Below, piece after piece: positions 46,746 to 56,132 of a DNA stretch of 64,000 nucleotides; position 1 is the first letter of the stretch, and the number at the start of each line of letters is the position of its first letter. The stretch is taken from positions 1,860,001-1,924,000 of the forward strand of contig NZ_CP058670.1 of NCBI RefSeq assembly GCF_013414345.1, given 5' to 3'. The position numbers were made by a program, and so were the translations under genes. A model generated the notes under the pieces. It was not told where the DNA came from and ran no database searches. It worked only from the letters and a program-made list of their open reading frames with translations. Source of the stretch: Microcella indica (lineage in GTDB: Bacteria > Actinomycetota > Actinomycetes > Actinomycetales > Microbacteriaceae).

Positions 46746-47417
46746 CCCCTCGGCGTGGGACGGAACCTCCACGATGCCCCCGTCGTGCTGTTGCCTTTCG
46801 CCGTCGAACCCCATCCGACGGCCCGTCCGTTGCGCGGCGCACCGGCTTCCCTGCTGTGGCGAAGCGACGCCGGCCTGGACTCTTCAGACATGCAGCTGAC
46901 CGTCCTGGGTCCGCGGGTCGCCGAGCACGCCTTCGTTCTTGCGCTCACTCTGGCCCCGCTCAGTCGCGGCGAAGTGCGACTGGCCCCACCCGGGTGGGGC
47001 GAGATCCACATCCTCAAGCGCCGCCTCCTGACCGATGATGCCGATGTCGACCGGATGCTCGACGCCCTCGGCGTGGTGAGGGACCTGGCAGAGACGGCGG
47101 CATTCGCGTCCGTCGGCTGCCGCGAGCTCGCGCCCACCCCGTTCGCTCGCAGCCTGACCGGTCTGCGCGAGTATGTGCGGCGCATCGCAGGACGGGCGGG
47201 GCGGGCAGGCGGGACCTGTGCGATGGGGATCACTCCGTCGTCGGTGGTCGATTCTCACCTTCGTGTCCACGGCGTGAGCGCGCTTCGCGTCATCGACGAA
47301 TCAGTCCTGCCCGCGCCAACCGCAGTGAACCCGAACGCCGCGACCATAGCGATCGCCGTGCGCGGCGCCGAGCTGCTGCTCGCCGGCACCCCCGCCGAGC
47401 GCTCCCACGCCGCCTGA
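46746..47417 (+). pseudogene. GMC-family oxidoreductase, C-terminal fragment
   Basis: About 220 codons with the C-terminal half of a choline-dehydrogenase-like flavoenzyme: LGVGRNLHDAPVVLLPFAVE at the break, LAPLSRGEVRLAPPG in the middle, and GGTCAMGITPSSVVDSHLRV followed by SALRVIDESVLPAPTAVNPN at the end. The N-terminal FAD-binding half is missing, replaced by the antisense LuxR remnant. No ribosome site or plausible start exists at the break. It lies 37 bp upstream of the aldehyde dehydrogenase and may once have fed alcohol-derived aldehyde to it. Confidence 0.85.
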
Positions 47418-47454
47418 CGTGACGCCAACCCAACCAACCCGGAAGGAAACCACC

Positions 47455-48939
47455 ATGACGAATGTGCTCGATGCCGCACCGCAGCTGCTCGACGAACACC
47501 CCTGGCGCGGCCAGATCTACAGCGGAGGATGGCGGGAAGGACGCCGAGGCGCCGCGGCAAGCGTGGAACCCGCCACGGGTGCGAGCCTGGCCGAGTACGG
47601 CGTCGCCGACACACAGGATGTGTTCGATGCCGTTCGCCGCGCCACCGAGGCACAGCCGTCCTGGGCTGCTACCCCCGGGCCCGAGCGAGCGGCGCTCATC
47701 CGCCGTGTCGCGGCGGTGCTGGAAGAGAGCCGGGGCGAGTTCGAGACGTGGCTGATCCGCGAGGGCGGTTCTGTGCCGGGAAAGGCGCAGTTCGAGGTGA
47801 ACCTGGTCCTCAGCGAACTGTGGGAGGCCGCCGCCCTTGCCACCCAGCCGTGGGGGGCGCTGCTGCCCACCAGTGAGGCGGGACGCGAGAGCTTCGCCCG
47901 CCGCGTTCCCATCGGTGTCGTCGGCGTCATCAGCCCGTGGAACTTCCCTCAGATTCTCTCCATGCGCGCCGTGGCTCCCGCGCTGGCCCTGGGCAACGCG
48001 GTCATCCTGAAGCCCGACGTGCACACGGCCATCTCGGGTGGACTGCTCCTCGCCGCGCTGTTCGAGAAGGCTGGCCTGCCGGACGGGCTGCTGCACGTCC
48101 TCCCCGGCGGGGCAGACGTCGGTGCGGCAGTGGCCGAGGCCCCCGGAATCGGGATGGTGTCGTTCACCGGGTCGACCGCGGTCGGCAAGCTCGTCGGAGA
48201 AGCAGCCGGACGCACGCTGAAGCGCGTCTCGCTGGAGCTCGGCGGCAACAACGCACTGCTCGTCCTCGACGATGCCGACCTCGACGTCGCCAGCTCGGCC
48301 GGCGCGTGGGGCGCGTTCCTGCACCAGGGGCAGGTGTGCATGACAGCCGGCCGTCACATCGTCGCCGAATCGGTCGCCGATCGCTACATCGACCTGCTGG
48401 TCGAGCGGGCGAACCGTCTGCCGGTGGGCGACCCGTTCACCGAGCCGGTCGCGCTGGGACCACTGATCAACGAGCGGCAGGTGGCCAACGTGGACCGCAT
48501 CGTCCGCGAGACCCTCGCCGCCGGCGCGACGCTGCGTGCGGGTGGGGTGGCCAACGGCGCCTACTACAGCCCGACAGTGCTCGCCGACGTCACGACGAGC
48601 ATGCCGGCCTTCTACGAGGAGATCTTCGGTCCTGTCGCTCCGGTCATCGTCGTCAAAGACGACGATGAGGCTGTCCGCGTCGCCAACGAGACAGAGTACG
48701 GACTCGTCGCCGCGATTCAGACCGGCTCGCTGGACCGTGGCCGTGAGGTCGCCGACCGGTTGCGCACCGGCATCGTGCACATCAATGACCAGACCCTCAA
48801 CAACGACGCCTACGCACCGTTCGGGGGCACGGGGGCATCCGGCAACGGCGCCCGATTCGGTACACAGAGCAGCTGGGATGAGTTCACTCAGTGGCAGTGG
48901 ATCACTCAGAGGCGAACCGCCCACGGCTTCCCGTTCTGA
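47455..48939 (+). CDS. NAD-dependent aldehyde dehydrogenase (benzaldehyde type)
   Basis: A 494-residue enzyme that oxidises an aldehyde to its acid. The nucleotide-binding segment is VGVISPWNFPQILSMRAVAP. The general base Glu is at about residue 261 (SLELGGNNALLVL) and the catalytic Cys at about 295 (HQGQVCMTAGRHIV). FGPVAPVIVVKDDDEAV follows. The sequence is closest in style to benzaldehyde/vanillin dehydrogenases. The ATG at 47455 has AAGGAA upstream. With the aryl-alcohol-type dehydrogenase it could turn a benzylic alcohol into a benzoate. Confidence 0.9.
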   Translation: MTNVLDAAPQLLDEHPWRGQIYSGGWREGRRGAAASVEPATGASLAEYGVADTQDVFDAVRRATEAQPSWAATPGPERAALIRRVAAVLEESRGEFETWLIREGGSVPGKAQFEVNLVLSELWEAAALATQPWGALLPTSEAGRESFARRVPIGVVGVISPWNFPQILSMRAVAPALALGNAVILKPDVHTAISGGLLLAALFEKAGLPDGLLHVLPGGADVGAAVAEAPGIGMVSFTGSTAVGKLVGEAAGRTLKRVSLELGGNNALLVLDDADLDVASSAGAWGAFLHQGQVCMTAGRHIVAESVADRYIDLLVERANRLPVGDPFTEPVALGPLINERQVANVDRIVRETLAAGATLRAGGVANGAYYSPTVLADVTTSMPAFYEEIFGPVAPVIVVKDDDEAVRVANETEYGLVAAIQTGSLDRGREVADRLRTGIVHINDQTLNNDAYAPFGGTGASGNGARFGTQSSWDEFTQWQWITQRRTAHGFPF

Positions 48940-48950
48940 TCGCCCCTGAC

Positions 48951-48987
48951 GTACTGCCCGCGCTGGAGGATCCGGCGCGGGCAGTAC
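48951..48987. terminator. Hairpin terminator after the aldehyde dehydrogenase
   Basis: A perfect 13-bp stem, GTACTGCCCGCGC (48951–48963) with its complement at 48975–48987 and an 11-base loop, lies 12 bp after the stop codon and before the convergent permease gene. There is no T-run. Confidence 0.7.
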
Positions 48988-49160
48988 TCGATGGTGCGCC
49001 CGGTGCGGCACCATCTGACCGGCAGCTGCAACTAACGCGGGTCGCGATGAGAGTGAGCGTGCTGATCGTGGCGCGCGATCGCGGGAAGCGGTCGGACCGG
49101 CCATCCTCTCGCCTCGCTGAAGCAGCCCAGTCGAGGAAGCGGCCGGCACGGCTGAGGCGG

Positions 49161-50174
49161 TTATCGCTCCCCGGTCAGAGTGAGGTGCTGACGGAGGGGG
49201 AACAGCTCCACCCGGCGAGCGGCGATGCCCCACAGGCCACGAGGCAGCAGCAAGGTGATGACGATCGCGATGACGCCGAGCACCACCAGGTACCAGGTGC
49301 CGAACGGAGACAGCCAACGTTCGAGGACGAAGAAGATGATCGCCCCGACGATGGGGCCCTCGATCGTGCCGAGCCCGCCGATGACGACGATGAAGATCAT
49401 CCAGACCGCGAAGTCGACGCGGAACATCGAATCCGGGCGCACTTGCAGTGTCGACAGCGCAAGCAGACCCCCGGCGAGAGCGCAACCGGCTGCTGCGACG
49501 ACGAACACGATGCGCTTGCCCCGCATCACCGGGACGCCCAGGGATGCGGCGGCGACCGGTTCGTCGCGGATCGCGGTGAACCCGCCGCCCAGCCGTGATC
49601 GCATCAACAAGTACGCGGCCCCGACGACGACGACGGTCGCGGCGAGTCCGACCCAGAAGACCGTGGCGCTGCGCCACGCGGGTGTGGTGCCGAGCGCGGC
49701 GGAGGGCAGTGTCAGTGTTCCGACGCTGCCGTTGAGAGCGGGCACGCGCGACACGATCTGGCGGACGACTTCGGCGACCACCCATGTCGCGATCGCGAAG
49801 TAGCCGCCGCTCAGCCGGAACACCAGGAAGGAGACCGGGATAGCGAGTGCGGCGGCGACGACTGCGCCGCCGACGATCGCGAGGTAGGGGTTGACGCCGC
49901 CGAGCGTGGCGAGTGCGACGAGTGCGTACGCGCCGACTCCGATGAACGCTTGCTGGCCGATGGAGACCATCCCGGCGTACCCGGCGAGGAGGTTCCAGGT
50001 CGTGCCGATGATGATGAAGAAGAACAGGCGCACGAGTGCGTCCTGCACATCCGAGGCGAACAGGAAGGGCATGACGGCCAGGAAGATCACCAGTGGAGCC
50101 GAGGCGACGCCGCCGATCAGCGACACGCGGGTGCCGCGGGTCAAGCGGAAGTCGGGGATGGTTGTCGAGCTCAT
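49161..50174 (-). CDS. Branched-chain-type ABC transporter permease (LivM-like)
   Basis: A 337-residue membrane protein with eight to ten helices and the LivM signature blocks: TWNLLAGYAGMVSIGQQAFI near residue 55, LVFRLSGGYFAIATWVVAEV near 115, and IFIVVIGGLGTIEGPIVGAI near 265. The ATG overlaps the stop of the LivH-like gene by one base. Within the five-gene set it forms the membrane channel with LivH. Members of this family near aromatic catabolic genes often import benzoate-like or other carboxylates, and the ligand here is unknown. Confidence 0.92.
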   Translation of the reverse strand: MSSTTIPDFRLTRGTRVSLIGGVASAPLVIFLAVMPFLFASDVQDALVRLFFFIIIGTTWNLLAGYAGMVSIGQQAFIGVGAYALVALATLGGVNPYLAIVGGAVVAAALAIPVSFLVFRLSGGYFAIATWVVAEVVRQIVSRVPALNGSVGTLTLPSAALGTTPAWRSATVFWVGLAATVVVVGAAYLLMRSRLGGGFTAIRDEPVAAASLGVPVMRGKRIVFVVAAAGCALAGGLLALSTLQVRPDSMFRVDFAVWMIFIVVIGGLGTIEGPIVGAIIFFVLERWLSPFGTWYLVVLGVIAIVITLLLPRGLWGIAARRVELFPLRQHLTLTGER

Positions 50175-51040
50175 CACTGCACCGCCTTCTGGAACAGACC
50201 GGTGGGTTTCACCGCGAGGATGGTGAGGAAGACGAGGTTGGCGATCAGCACGCCGTACCCGCCGGTGAGCTGGTTGCCGAACGCCTGGGCGAGCCCCAGG
50301 ATGATGCCGCCCGCGAGCGTGCCCCACAGGCTCCCCAGCCCGCCGATGATCACCGCTTCGAACGCGAAGATGAGCTGGTCGTTGCCCGAGACCGGCGTGA
50401 ACTGGGTGCGCAGCCCGAGGAACACACCGGCGATCGCGATCGTCGCGAAGGCGATCGCGGTGGCCAGCGCGTAGATGCGGCGGTTCTCGATGCCCATCAG
50501 TTGCGCCGTCATCTGGTCGTCGCTGACCGCCCGCATGGCCCGCCCGTAGCGGGTCCGCGCGAGGAACAGCTGCAGCACCACGATGACCGCCACCCCGACG
50601 AGGGCCGCCAGCAGCGGCAGCGCGCCGATCGAGATGCCGTCGGCAAGGGGGATGCTCCAGGCTGCCAGTCCCTCCGACGGCAGAGCCCGGCTGTCGGCGG
50701 AGTAGACCTCCTGCAGCGAACTGGAGATGATCACACCGATGCCGAACGTCACGATGATCGGCGCAAGCCCGCCCTGTTCGATCGCCGCGTTGAGCACGAA
50801 GGTTTGCAGCAGCCAGCCCACACCAGCCAGAACGGGCACCACCACGAGCAGGGCAAGCCACCATGACATCCCCGTGATGGTCATCACCGACAGCGCGAGG
50901 TACGCGCCCAGCACGGCGAGCGTGCCGTGGGCGAGGTTGACGATGCGCATGACACCGAAGACGAAAGACAGGCCCGCCGCCAGCAGCGCGAAGAAGCCGC
51001 CGGCGAGGATCCCCTGGATTGCCGCGTTCACCCACTCCAT
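50174..51040 (-). CDS. Branched-chain-type ABC transporter permease (LivH-like)
   Basis: A 288-residue membrane protein. The opening AAIQGILAGGFFALLAAGLS and FGVMRIVNLAHGTLAVLGAY are the standard LivH N-terminus. FLARTRYGRAMRAVSDDQMT is the cytoplasmic EAA-like coupling loop, and EAVIIGGLGSLWGTLAGGII follows. The ATG at 51040 is preceded by GGGGG-type sequence, and the longer frame is rejected because it lies antisense-like in the ATPase gene. It is in one operon with the ATPases and LivM. Confidence 0.92.
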   Translation of the reverse strand: MEWVNAAIQGILAGGFFALLAAGLSFVFGVMRIVNLAHGTLAVLGAYLALSVMTITGMSWWLALLVVVPVLAGVGWLLQTFVLNAAIEQGGLAPIIVTFGIGVIISSSLQEVYSADSRALPSEGLAAWSIPLADGISIGALPLLAALVGVAVIVVLQLFLARTRYGRAMRAVSDDQMTAQLMGIENRRIYALATAIAFATIAIAGVFLGLRTQFTPVSGNDQLIFAFEAVIIGGLGSLWGTLAGGIILGLAQAFGNQLTGGYGVLIANLVFLTILAVKPTGLFQKAVQ

Positions 51041-51050
51041 GAGCGCCCCC

Positions 51051-51749
51051 TCACATTCCGAAGTACGCCGACGCGAGCTGGTCGCGTGAGAACTCGTGGC
51101 TGTCGCCCTCGAGGACCGTCCGACCCTCGAGCAGCACCTGCACGCGGTCGGCGACCGCCAGCGCGTGGTGCACGTCCTGCTCGACGACGAGCACCGTGGT
51201 GCCCTGGCTCGTGATCGCCGGCAGTGCTGCATAGACCGCCTCGACCGCGACGGGCGCCAGCCCCAGCGAGACTTCGTCGAGCATCATGAGAAGCGGGTTG
51301 CTCATGAGGGTGCGGGCGATCGCGGTGGCCTGCTGCTCGCCGCCTGACAGGGTGTGGCCGAGCTTGCCGCGGATGTCGCCGACGAGCGGGATCGCGTCCA
51401 TCACCGTCCGCAGTCCCCACGGGCCCGGGCGCCGGGAGAACCCGCCCACCAGGAGGTTCTCCTCGACGGTCAGGCTGGGGAAGATCCGCCGTCCCTCGGG
51501 GGTGAGCCCGATGCCGCGTCGGACGCGGCGCGGCGCCGTCACGCGGGACACGTCATCCCCGTCGAACACGATCGATCCCTCCGCGGGCGGGAGTATCCCG
51601 GCGACGGCTTTCATCAGCGTCGACTTGCCCGCTCCGTTCGCGCCGATGACGGCGAGCACCTCGCCGGCATCGACATGCACGTCGATGCCGTGAAGGGCCT
51701 CGAAGTGGCCGTAGCGGACGACCAGGCCGTGCACCTCGAGCAGCGTCAT
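51051..51749 (-). CDS. Branched-chain-type ABC transporter ATPase (LivF-like)
   Basis: A 232-residue ATPase. Walker A is GANGAGKSTLMK near residue 36, the Q-loop/LivF-specific segment is RIFPSLTVEENLLVGGF, the ABC signature is LSGGEQQATAIAR and Walker B is LLMMLDEVSLGLAP, followed by the His switch region. The start ATG (MTLLEVHGLVVRYG) overlaps the stop of the LivG-like gene by 4 bp. It pairs with LivG to drive the LivH–LivM channel. Confidence 0.93.
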   Translation of the reverse strand: MTLLEVHGLVVRYGHFEALHGIDVHVDAGEVLAVIGANGAGKSTLMKAVAGILPPAEGSIVFDGDDVSRVTAPRRVRRGIGLTPEGRRIFPSLTVEENLLVGGFSRRPGPWGLRTVMDAIPLVGDIRGKLGHTLSGGEQQATAIARTLMSNPLLMMLDEVSLGLAPVAVEAVYAALPAITSQGTTVLVVEQDVHHALAVADRVQVLLEGRTVLEGDSHEFSRDQLASAYFGM

Positions 51750-52492
51750 CCGCTCTCCTCCCCCGTGGTGAACGTGGTGCCGAGGTAGGTCTCGACCACT
51801 TCGGGGGCGTGCATGACGTTCGCGGGTGTTCCCTGCGCGAGGATGCGGCCGAAGGCCAGGCACATCAGTTCGTCGACGACGGCGGTCAGAGCGTGGACGA
51901 TGTGCTCGATCCAGATGATCGTCAGACCGGACTCCTTGAGTTCGCGGATGAGCCCGACGAGGGCGGGCAGCTCATGGTCGTTGAGGCCTCCCGCGATCTC
52001 GTCCAGGAGGACGAGCCGCGGCCGCGTCGCGAGCGCGCGGGCCAGCTCGAGCCGTTTGCGATCCAGCAGCCGCAGGTCGCCCGCGCGCGTGTCTGCCAGG
52101 TGCAGCAGTTTCGTCCGATCCAGTGCCTCCACTGCGAGCGTGGCCGCGCCCCGGCCGCGTTCGCCCGCCCCGTACGAGGCGCCTACGAGCGCGTTCTCGA
52201 AGACGGTCATGTCGGTGAACGGCCGCGGGATCTGAAAGGTTCGGGCGATGCCGGCGCGGGTGCGTCGGGCGGTGCTGACATCGGTGAGGTCGGCGCCGGC
52301 GAAGGTGACGCGTCCGTCGTCGGGCCGGAGGACGCCCGTGATGAGCGAGAGCAACGTGGACTTGCCTGCGCCGTTCGGCCCGATGACCCCGAGGGCCTCA
52401 CCGGCCTCGACGGCGAAGGTCAGCCGGTCTGCGGTGACGACCGACCCGAACCGTTTGGACAGCCCATCGATCTCCAGGATGTTCGTGCTCAT
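51746..52492 (-). CDS. Branched-chain-type ABC transporter ATPase (LivG-like)
   Basis: A 248-residue ATPase. Walker A is GPNGAGKSTLLSL near residue 38, and the LivG signature ARTFQIPRPFTDMTVFENAL is present. The ABC signature region is degenerate (AGDLRLLDRKRLELARALA, with LLDRK where LSGGQ-type sequence is expected), and Walker B is PRLVLLDEIAGGLN. The weak signature loop is common in LivG members of this subfamily (LSYGxQ/LLDRK). The start is ATG at 52492. It lies 51 bp downstream of the binding-protein gene. Confidence 0.92.
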   Translation of the reverse strand: MSTNILEIDGLSKRFGSVVTADRLTFAVEAGEALGVIGPNGAGKSTLLSLITGVLRPDDGRVTFAGADLTDVSTARRTRAGIARTFQIPRPFTDMTVFENALVGASYGAGERGRGAATLAVEALDRTKLLHLADTRAGDLRLLDRKRLELARALATRPRLVLLDEIAGGLNDHELPALVGLIRELKESGLTIIWIEHIVHALTAVVDELMCLAFGRILAQGTPANVMHAPEVVETYLGTTFTTGEESG

Positions 52493-52543
52493 CTCGCTCT
52501 TCCCTCGGTGCTGGGGCACGTGCATGCCCCAGCACCGGCGTCG

Positions 52544-53845
52544 TTACTGCAGCGGCTGGACCTGCCCGCCGAGCGGGATCTCCGGAGCGGTCGAGTTCGC
52601 GACGACGACGAGGTCGTACGGGAACCGGTCGCCTTCGACCCACTGCCCGCCCACGAGCGGGCTCGCCGCCGTGTTGGGGTACGGTCCGGCGGTGAAATCG
52701 AGTGGGCCGACGATGGAGTCGATCGCGAGGGCTCCGACGGCGGTGTCGATGTCGGCGCCGTTCGTGCTGCCTGCGCTGTCGATCGCCGCGACGAGCACTT
52801 CGAACAGAGCATGGGAGAAGCCGAGCGCCACGGTCCACTGCTTGCCGGTCGCGTCCTCGTATGCGCTGGCGAGGTCGCCGGCGCTCTGCCCGGTGAGGCT
52901 GGAGCTGAACGGGGCGGTTGGCGTCCACCACACCTCGGTCGTGAATCCGATCGGATCATCGAATGCGGCGATCGCGGCGGGGAACTCGATCGCCTTCGCC
53001 ATCGACACGACTTTCGGTGTCCACCCCTGCTGCTGCGCCTGCTGCCAGAAGGCGGCGAAGTCGGGGGGCGGCACGACGCCGGTGAGGATCTCGTCGCCGT
53101 TCGCCTTGAACGTGTTGATGATCGAGGTGAAGTCGGTCGTTCCGGGGTCGTAGAGCGTCGGAACATCCAGGGTGTACCCGTTGCCGCTGCCCTCGAAGAT
53201 GCCGGGCAGCGCACCGCTCCACGCCTGACCGTCCGGATCGTTCGGGAAGAGCCCCGCGACCTTCTTGTTCGTGTCCACCTGCGTCCAGATGTCCTGGTAC
53301 ACGGTCGCGATATCGCCGAGACCCCAGAAGAAGTGATGCACCCACGCCAGCGGCTCCTTGTCGGCCAGCTCCGCCGGGCTCGATGCTCCGTGAACGCTCA
53401 GCGCCCACGGCTCCAGCGGGGTGTCGGCGGTGATGCAGGGAACCCCGGCATCGATGCATTGCAGCGACACCGGCACGGTCGTCTCCGGTGTCGCGTGTGC
53501 CAGCAGCACGTCCGCTCCCGCGGCCAGCAGCTTCTGCGCCGCCTGGCTGGCTCCGTCGGCGGTGGAACCGGAGTCCTCCAGCCGGATGTCCACGGCGACT
53601 TCGTCGCCACCGACCTCGAGCGGATGCTCGTCGAACCACGACTGCAGCTCATCGACCACCCAGCGGTCAGGTTCACCGAACGCGGCAAGCGCCCCGGTGA
53701 GCGGCGTGACGAATCCCACCGTGAAGGTGCCGGGGTCGTCGGACGCGCCGGACTGCGGCGCATCCAGGCTCTGGCATCCCGTCAGCACGACTGCGACGGC
53801 CGCCACCACACCCAGCGCGACAACACGTCCATGTGTTCTGTTCAT
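52544..53845 (-). CDS. Branched-chain-type ABC transporter binding lipoprotein (LivK-like)
   Basis: A 433-residue periplasmic-binding-protein-like (Peripla_BP_6) lipoprotein. The lipobox VVLTGC puts the lipidated Cys at about residue 24. TFTVGFVTPLTGALAAFGEP is the standard family start, and GLFPNDPDGQAWSGALPGIF lies in the hinge region. It is the first gene of the transporter operon and is divergent from the LysR gene. The length is typical for members binding aromatic or larger acids rather than leucine, which is a weak hint only. Confidence 0.92.
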   Translation of the reverse strand: MNRTHGRVVALGVVAAVAVVLTGCQSLDAPQSGASDDPGTFTVGFVTPLTGALAAFGEPDRWVVDELQSWFDEHPLEVGGDEVAVDIRLEDSGSTADGASQAAQKLLAAGADVLLAHATPETTVPVSLQCIDAGVPCITADTPLEPWALSVHGASSPAELADKEPLAWVHHFFWGLGDIATVYQDIWTQVDTNKKVAGLFPNDPDGQAWSGALPGIFEGSGNGYTLDVPTLYDPGTTDFTSIINTFKANGDEILTGVVPPPDFAAFWQQAQQQGWTPKVVSMAKAIEFPAAIAAFDDPIGFTTEVWWTPTAPFSSSLTGQSAGDLASAYEDATGKQWTVALGFSHALFEVLVAAIDSAGSTNGADIDTAVGALAIDSIVGPLDFTAGPYPNTAASPLVGGQWVEGDRFPYDLVVVANSTAPEIPLGGQVQPLQ

Positions 53846-54118
53846 GTGCGTCCTTACACACTCGTGGAGCTACGGCTTCCGCCGCATTGCTCCTCTTCCT
53901 CGGGTTGGAAACCGATGATTGCATGCGATCCCTGCGCCCGGAACCCGTTATCCAGACCGGCCTCCTCTGAGTCGAGACCTGTATCGGATGGATCGGTGCC
54001 GACGCACCAACCATGGATGATTCAGACGCTGTAAATATGAATAGAGAGGATTTATGTCATTCATTTCACCGAGTGCGCCGCTTAGCCTGCCTCTAGGTCG
54101 AAGGCGCAAGGAGGCACG
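53846..54118. promoter_or_regulatory. Divergent control region, transporter operon / LysR–cat operon
   Basis: This 273-bp gap holds an AT-rich patch at about 54030–54070. ATGAAT (54037–54042) and ATTCAT (54059–54064) form an inverted pair, a layout fitting LysR-type regulator binding next to promoters. It probably carries both promoters. No gene is seen. Confidence 0.5.
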
Positions 54119-55024
54119 ATGTCGATCGAGACACGTCAATTGCGCTACTTCGTCGCCGTGGCCGAAGAACACCACTTCGGACGCGCGGCCCAACGTCTGC
54201 TGATCGCCCAGCCTCCGCTGTCGCAGCAGATCCGAGTGCTGGAGAGGTCATTGGGTACGGAGTTGCTGACACGCACGACGCGGAAGGTCGAGCTGAAACC
54301 GGCAGGAGAGCTTCTCCTGGAGCGAGGTCGCCGCATTCTCGCCGAGCTCGACGCGCTGGAAGATGAGGTCAAGAAGGTCGGTGACGGCTTGCAGGGCTCG
54401 CTGCGCATCGGATTCACAGGCTCCACGACCTATGGGCTGATGCCGCGCGTGGTCCGCGAGGCAAGCCGCGCGTTCGACGGGGTGGCCCTTGCCGTCAGTG
54501 GTGAGATGCTCACCCCGCAGCTGGTCCGTGAACTGGAGGATCAGCACCTGGATGTGGTGGTGCTGCGCGCGCCCGTACCGCCGGCCGAGATCAGCCACGT
54601 CACGGTTGCGCGCGAGCAGATCGTGGCCGCGATTCCGTCCAACTCGCGACTGGCCGACCGTGCGACATTGACGTTCGACGACTTCGCCGATCAGGTCATG
54701 GTCGGATATCCCGAGGACTCTTCGATGTCACAGGCCATCACCGCCCGCCTCCTCGACCACGGCCTCACCCCGCGCTACGCGCACCGCGTGCGCGAGACGT
54801 CAGCGCTGCTCTCGCTCGTCGCCGCCGGGATCGGACCTGCGCTGGTTCCGCAGTCGGCAACCTCGCTGAACCTCGGTGGCACGGTGTTCCGCGAAATCGA
54901 GGACGCGCCCACCACTGAGCTGGCCGTCGCCTGGCGGACGAACGACAGCTCTCGCCTGGTCGAGCGCTTCGTCACCTTCCTCACCGAGGTGATCCGCGAC
55001 GTGCGGGGGGAGGTCAACCGGTGA
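54119..55024 (+). CDS. LysR-family regulator of the catechol operon (CatR-like)
   Basis: A 301-residue transcription factor. The N-terminal winged helix is typical (IETRQLRYFVAVAEEHHFGR, then AAQRLLIAQPPLSQQIRVLE). The effector domain from about residue 90 (GSLRIGFTGSTTYGLMPRVV) is of the CatR/BenM/ClcR kind, which senses muconate or benzoate. Its stop overlaps the catB start (GTGA), so it is co-transcribed with the genes it probably activates, rather than divergent from them as in many proteobacteria. Confidence 0.9.
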   Translation: MSIETRQLRYFVAVAEEHHFGRAAQRLLIAQPPLSQQIRVLERSLGTELLTRTTRKVELKPAGELLLERGRRILAELDALEDEVKKVGDGLQGSLRIGFTGSTTYGLMPRVVREASRAFDGVALAVSGEMLTPQLVRELEDQHLDVVVLRAPVPPAEISHVTVAREQIVAAIPSNSRLADRATLTFDDFADQVMVGYPEDSSMSQAITARLLDHGLTPRYAHRVRETSALLSLVAAGIGPALVPQSATSLNLGGTVFREIEDAPTTELAVAWRTNDSSRLVERFVTFLTEVIRDVRGEVNR

Positions 55025-56127
55025 TCATCGACGAGGTCGAAGCCATCCCCTATCGAATCCCGATGAGCAAGCCGCTGCACTTCGCCAGCGGCGCCGTGCA
55101 CGACATCGAGCACGTGCTGCTGCGGATCACGACGTCCGAGGGCATCGTCGGGATCGCAGATGTGCCCCCGCGCCCATACACGTACGGCGAGACCACGGCA
55201 TCGGTCATCGGCATCCTCACCGGCCTGTTCCGGGAGGTCCTGGTGGGCGCAGATCCGTTGGATCGCGCGCAGATCCACGCGAGGCTTGCCCGCACGGTCG
55301 GCAATCCGACAGCGAAGGGTGCCGTCGACATCGCCGTGTGGGACATCATCGGCAAATCACTCGGTGTGCCCGTGCACCGCCTCCTCGGCGGGTACACGCG
55401 GAAGCTTGCGGTCTCGCACATGCTCGGATTCGACTCCGCAGCGGCCCTGGTCGATGAAGCGCACTCGTACATTGAACGCTTCGGCATCCGCACCTTCAAG
55501 GTCAAGGTCGGCCGACGCCCGCTCGCGCTGGACATCGAGCTCACCCGGTCCCTGCGGGAGGCTCTCGGCCCAGACGTGGAACTGTATCTGGATGCGAACC
55601 GCGGATGGACGGCCACGGAGGCGCTGCAGGTCCTCGACGCCACATCCGACCTGGGCCTGACGTACTTCGAGGAACCCGACGACGCCCGCGAGATCCTGGG
55701 CCGTCGGAGCCTCGTGCAGCTCTCGCGCATCCCCATCGTCGCGGACGAGTCCGCGCCGTCGCTCGGCGACGCCGCCCGCGAGATCCAGACCGGCGGCGCG
55801 ACAGCCCTGTCGATCAAGACCGCTCGCACCGGGTTCACCGAGTCGCAGAAGATCCTCGGGTACGCCGAGGCCCTCGGCATCGATGTGCTGATGGGCAACC
55901 AGATCGACTCCCAGCTGGGCAGCATCGCCACCGTCACGTTCGGGGCCGCGTTCGAGTACTCCTCACGCCGCGCCGCCGAGCTGTCCAACTTCCTCGACAT
56001 GGCCGACGACCTCATCGCCGATCCCATCCGCATCGAAGACGGCTTCGTCACCGCCCCCACCGGTCCCGGCGTGGGCACCGCCATCGACGAGGAAAAGCTC
56101 GCCGCCTACCGGATCGACAGGGGGTGA
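55021..56127 (+). CDS. catB: Muconate cycloisomerase
   Basis: A 368-residue enolase-superfamily enzyme that closes cis,cis-muconate to muconolactone. The catalytic Lys pair is at about residues 160 and 162 (TFKVKVG). The metal ligands are Asp191 (DANRGW), Glu217 (YFEEPDD) and Asp242 (VADES), and Lys266 (SIKTART) sits on the opposite face. GTG is the start, overlapping the LysR stop by 4 bp. The substrate assignment rests on the linked catA and catC genes, since chloromuconate enzymes look similar. Confidence 0.93.
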   Translation: MIIDEVEAIPYRIPMSKPLHFASGAVHDIEHVLLRITTSEGIVGIADVPPRPYTYGETTASVIGILTGLFREVLVGADPLDRAQIHARLARTVGNPTAKGAVDIAVWDIIGKSLGVPVHRLLGGYTRKLAVSHMLGFDSAAALVDEAHSYIERFGIRTFKVKVGRRPLALDIELTRSLREALGPDVELYLDANRGWTATEALQVLDATSDLGLTYFEEPDDAREILGRRSLVQLSRIPIVADESAPSLGDAAREIQTGGATALSIKTARTGFTESQKILGYAEALGIDVLMGNQIDSQLGSIATVTFGAAFEYSSRRAAELSNFLDMADDLIADPIRIEDGFVTAPTGPGVGTAIDEEKLAAYRIDRG

Positions 56128-56132
56128 CCGGG

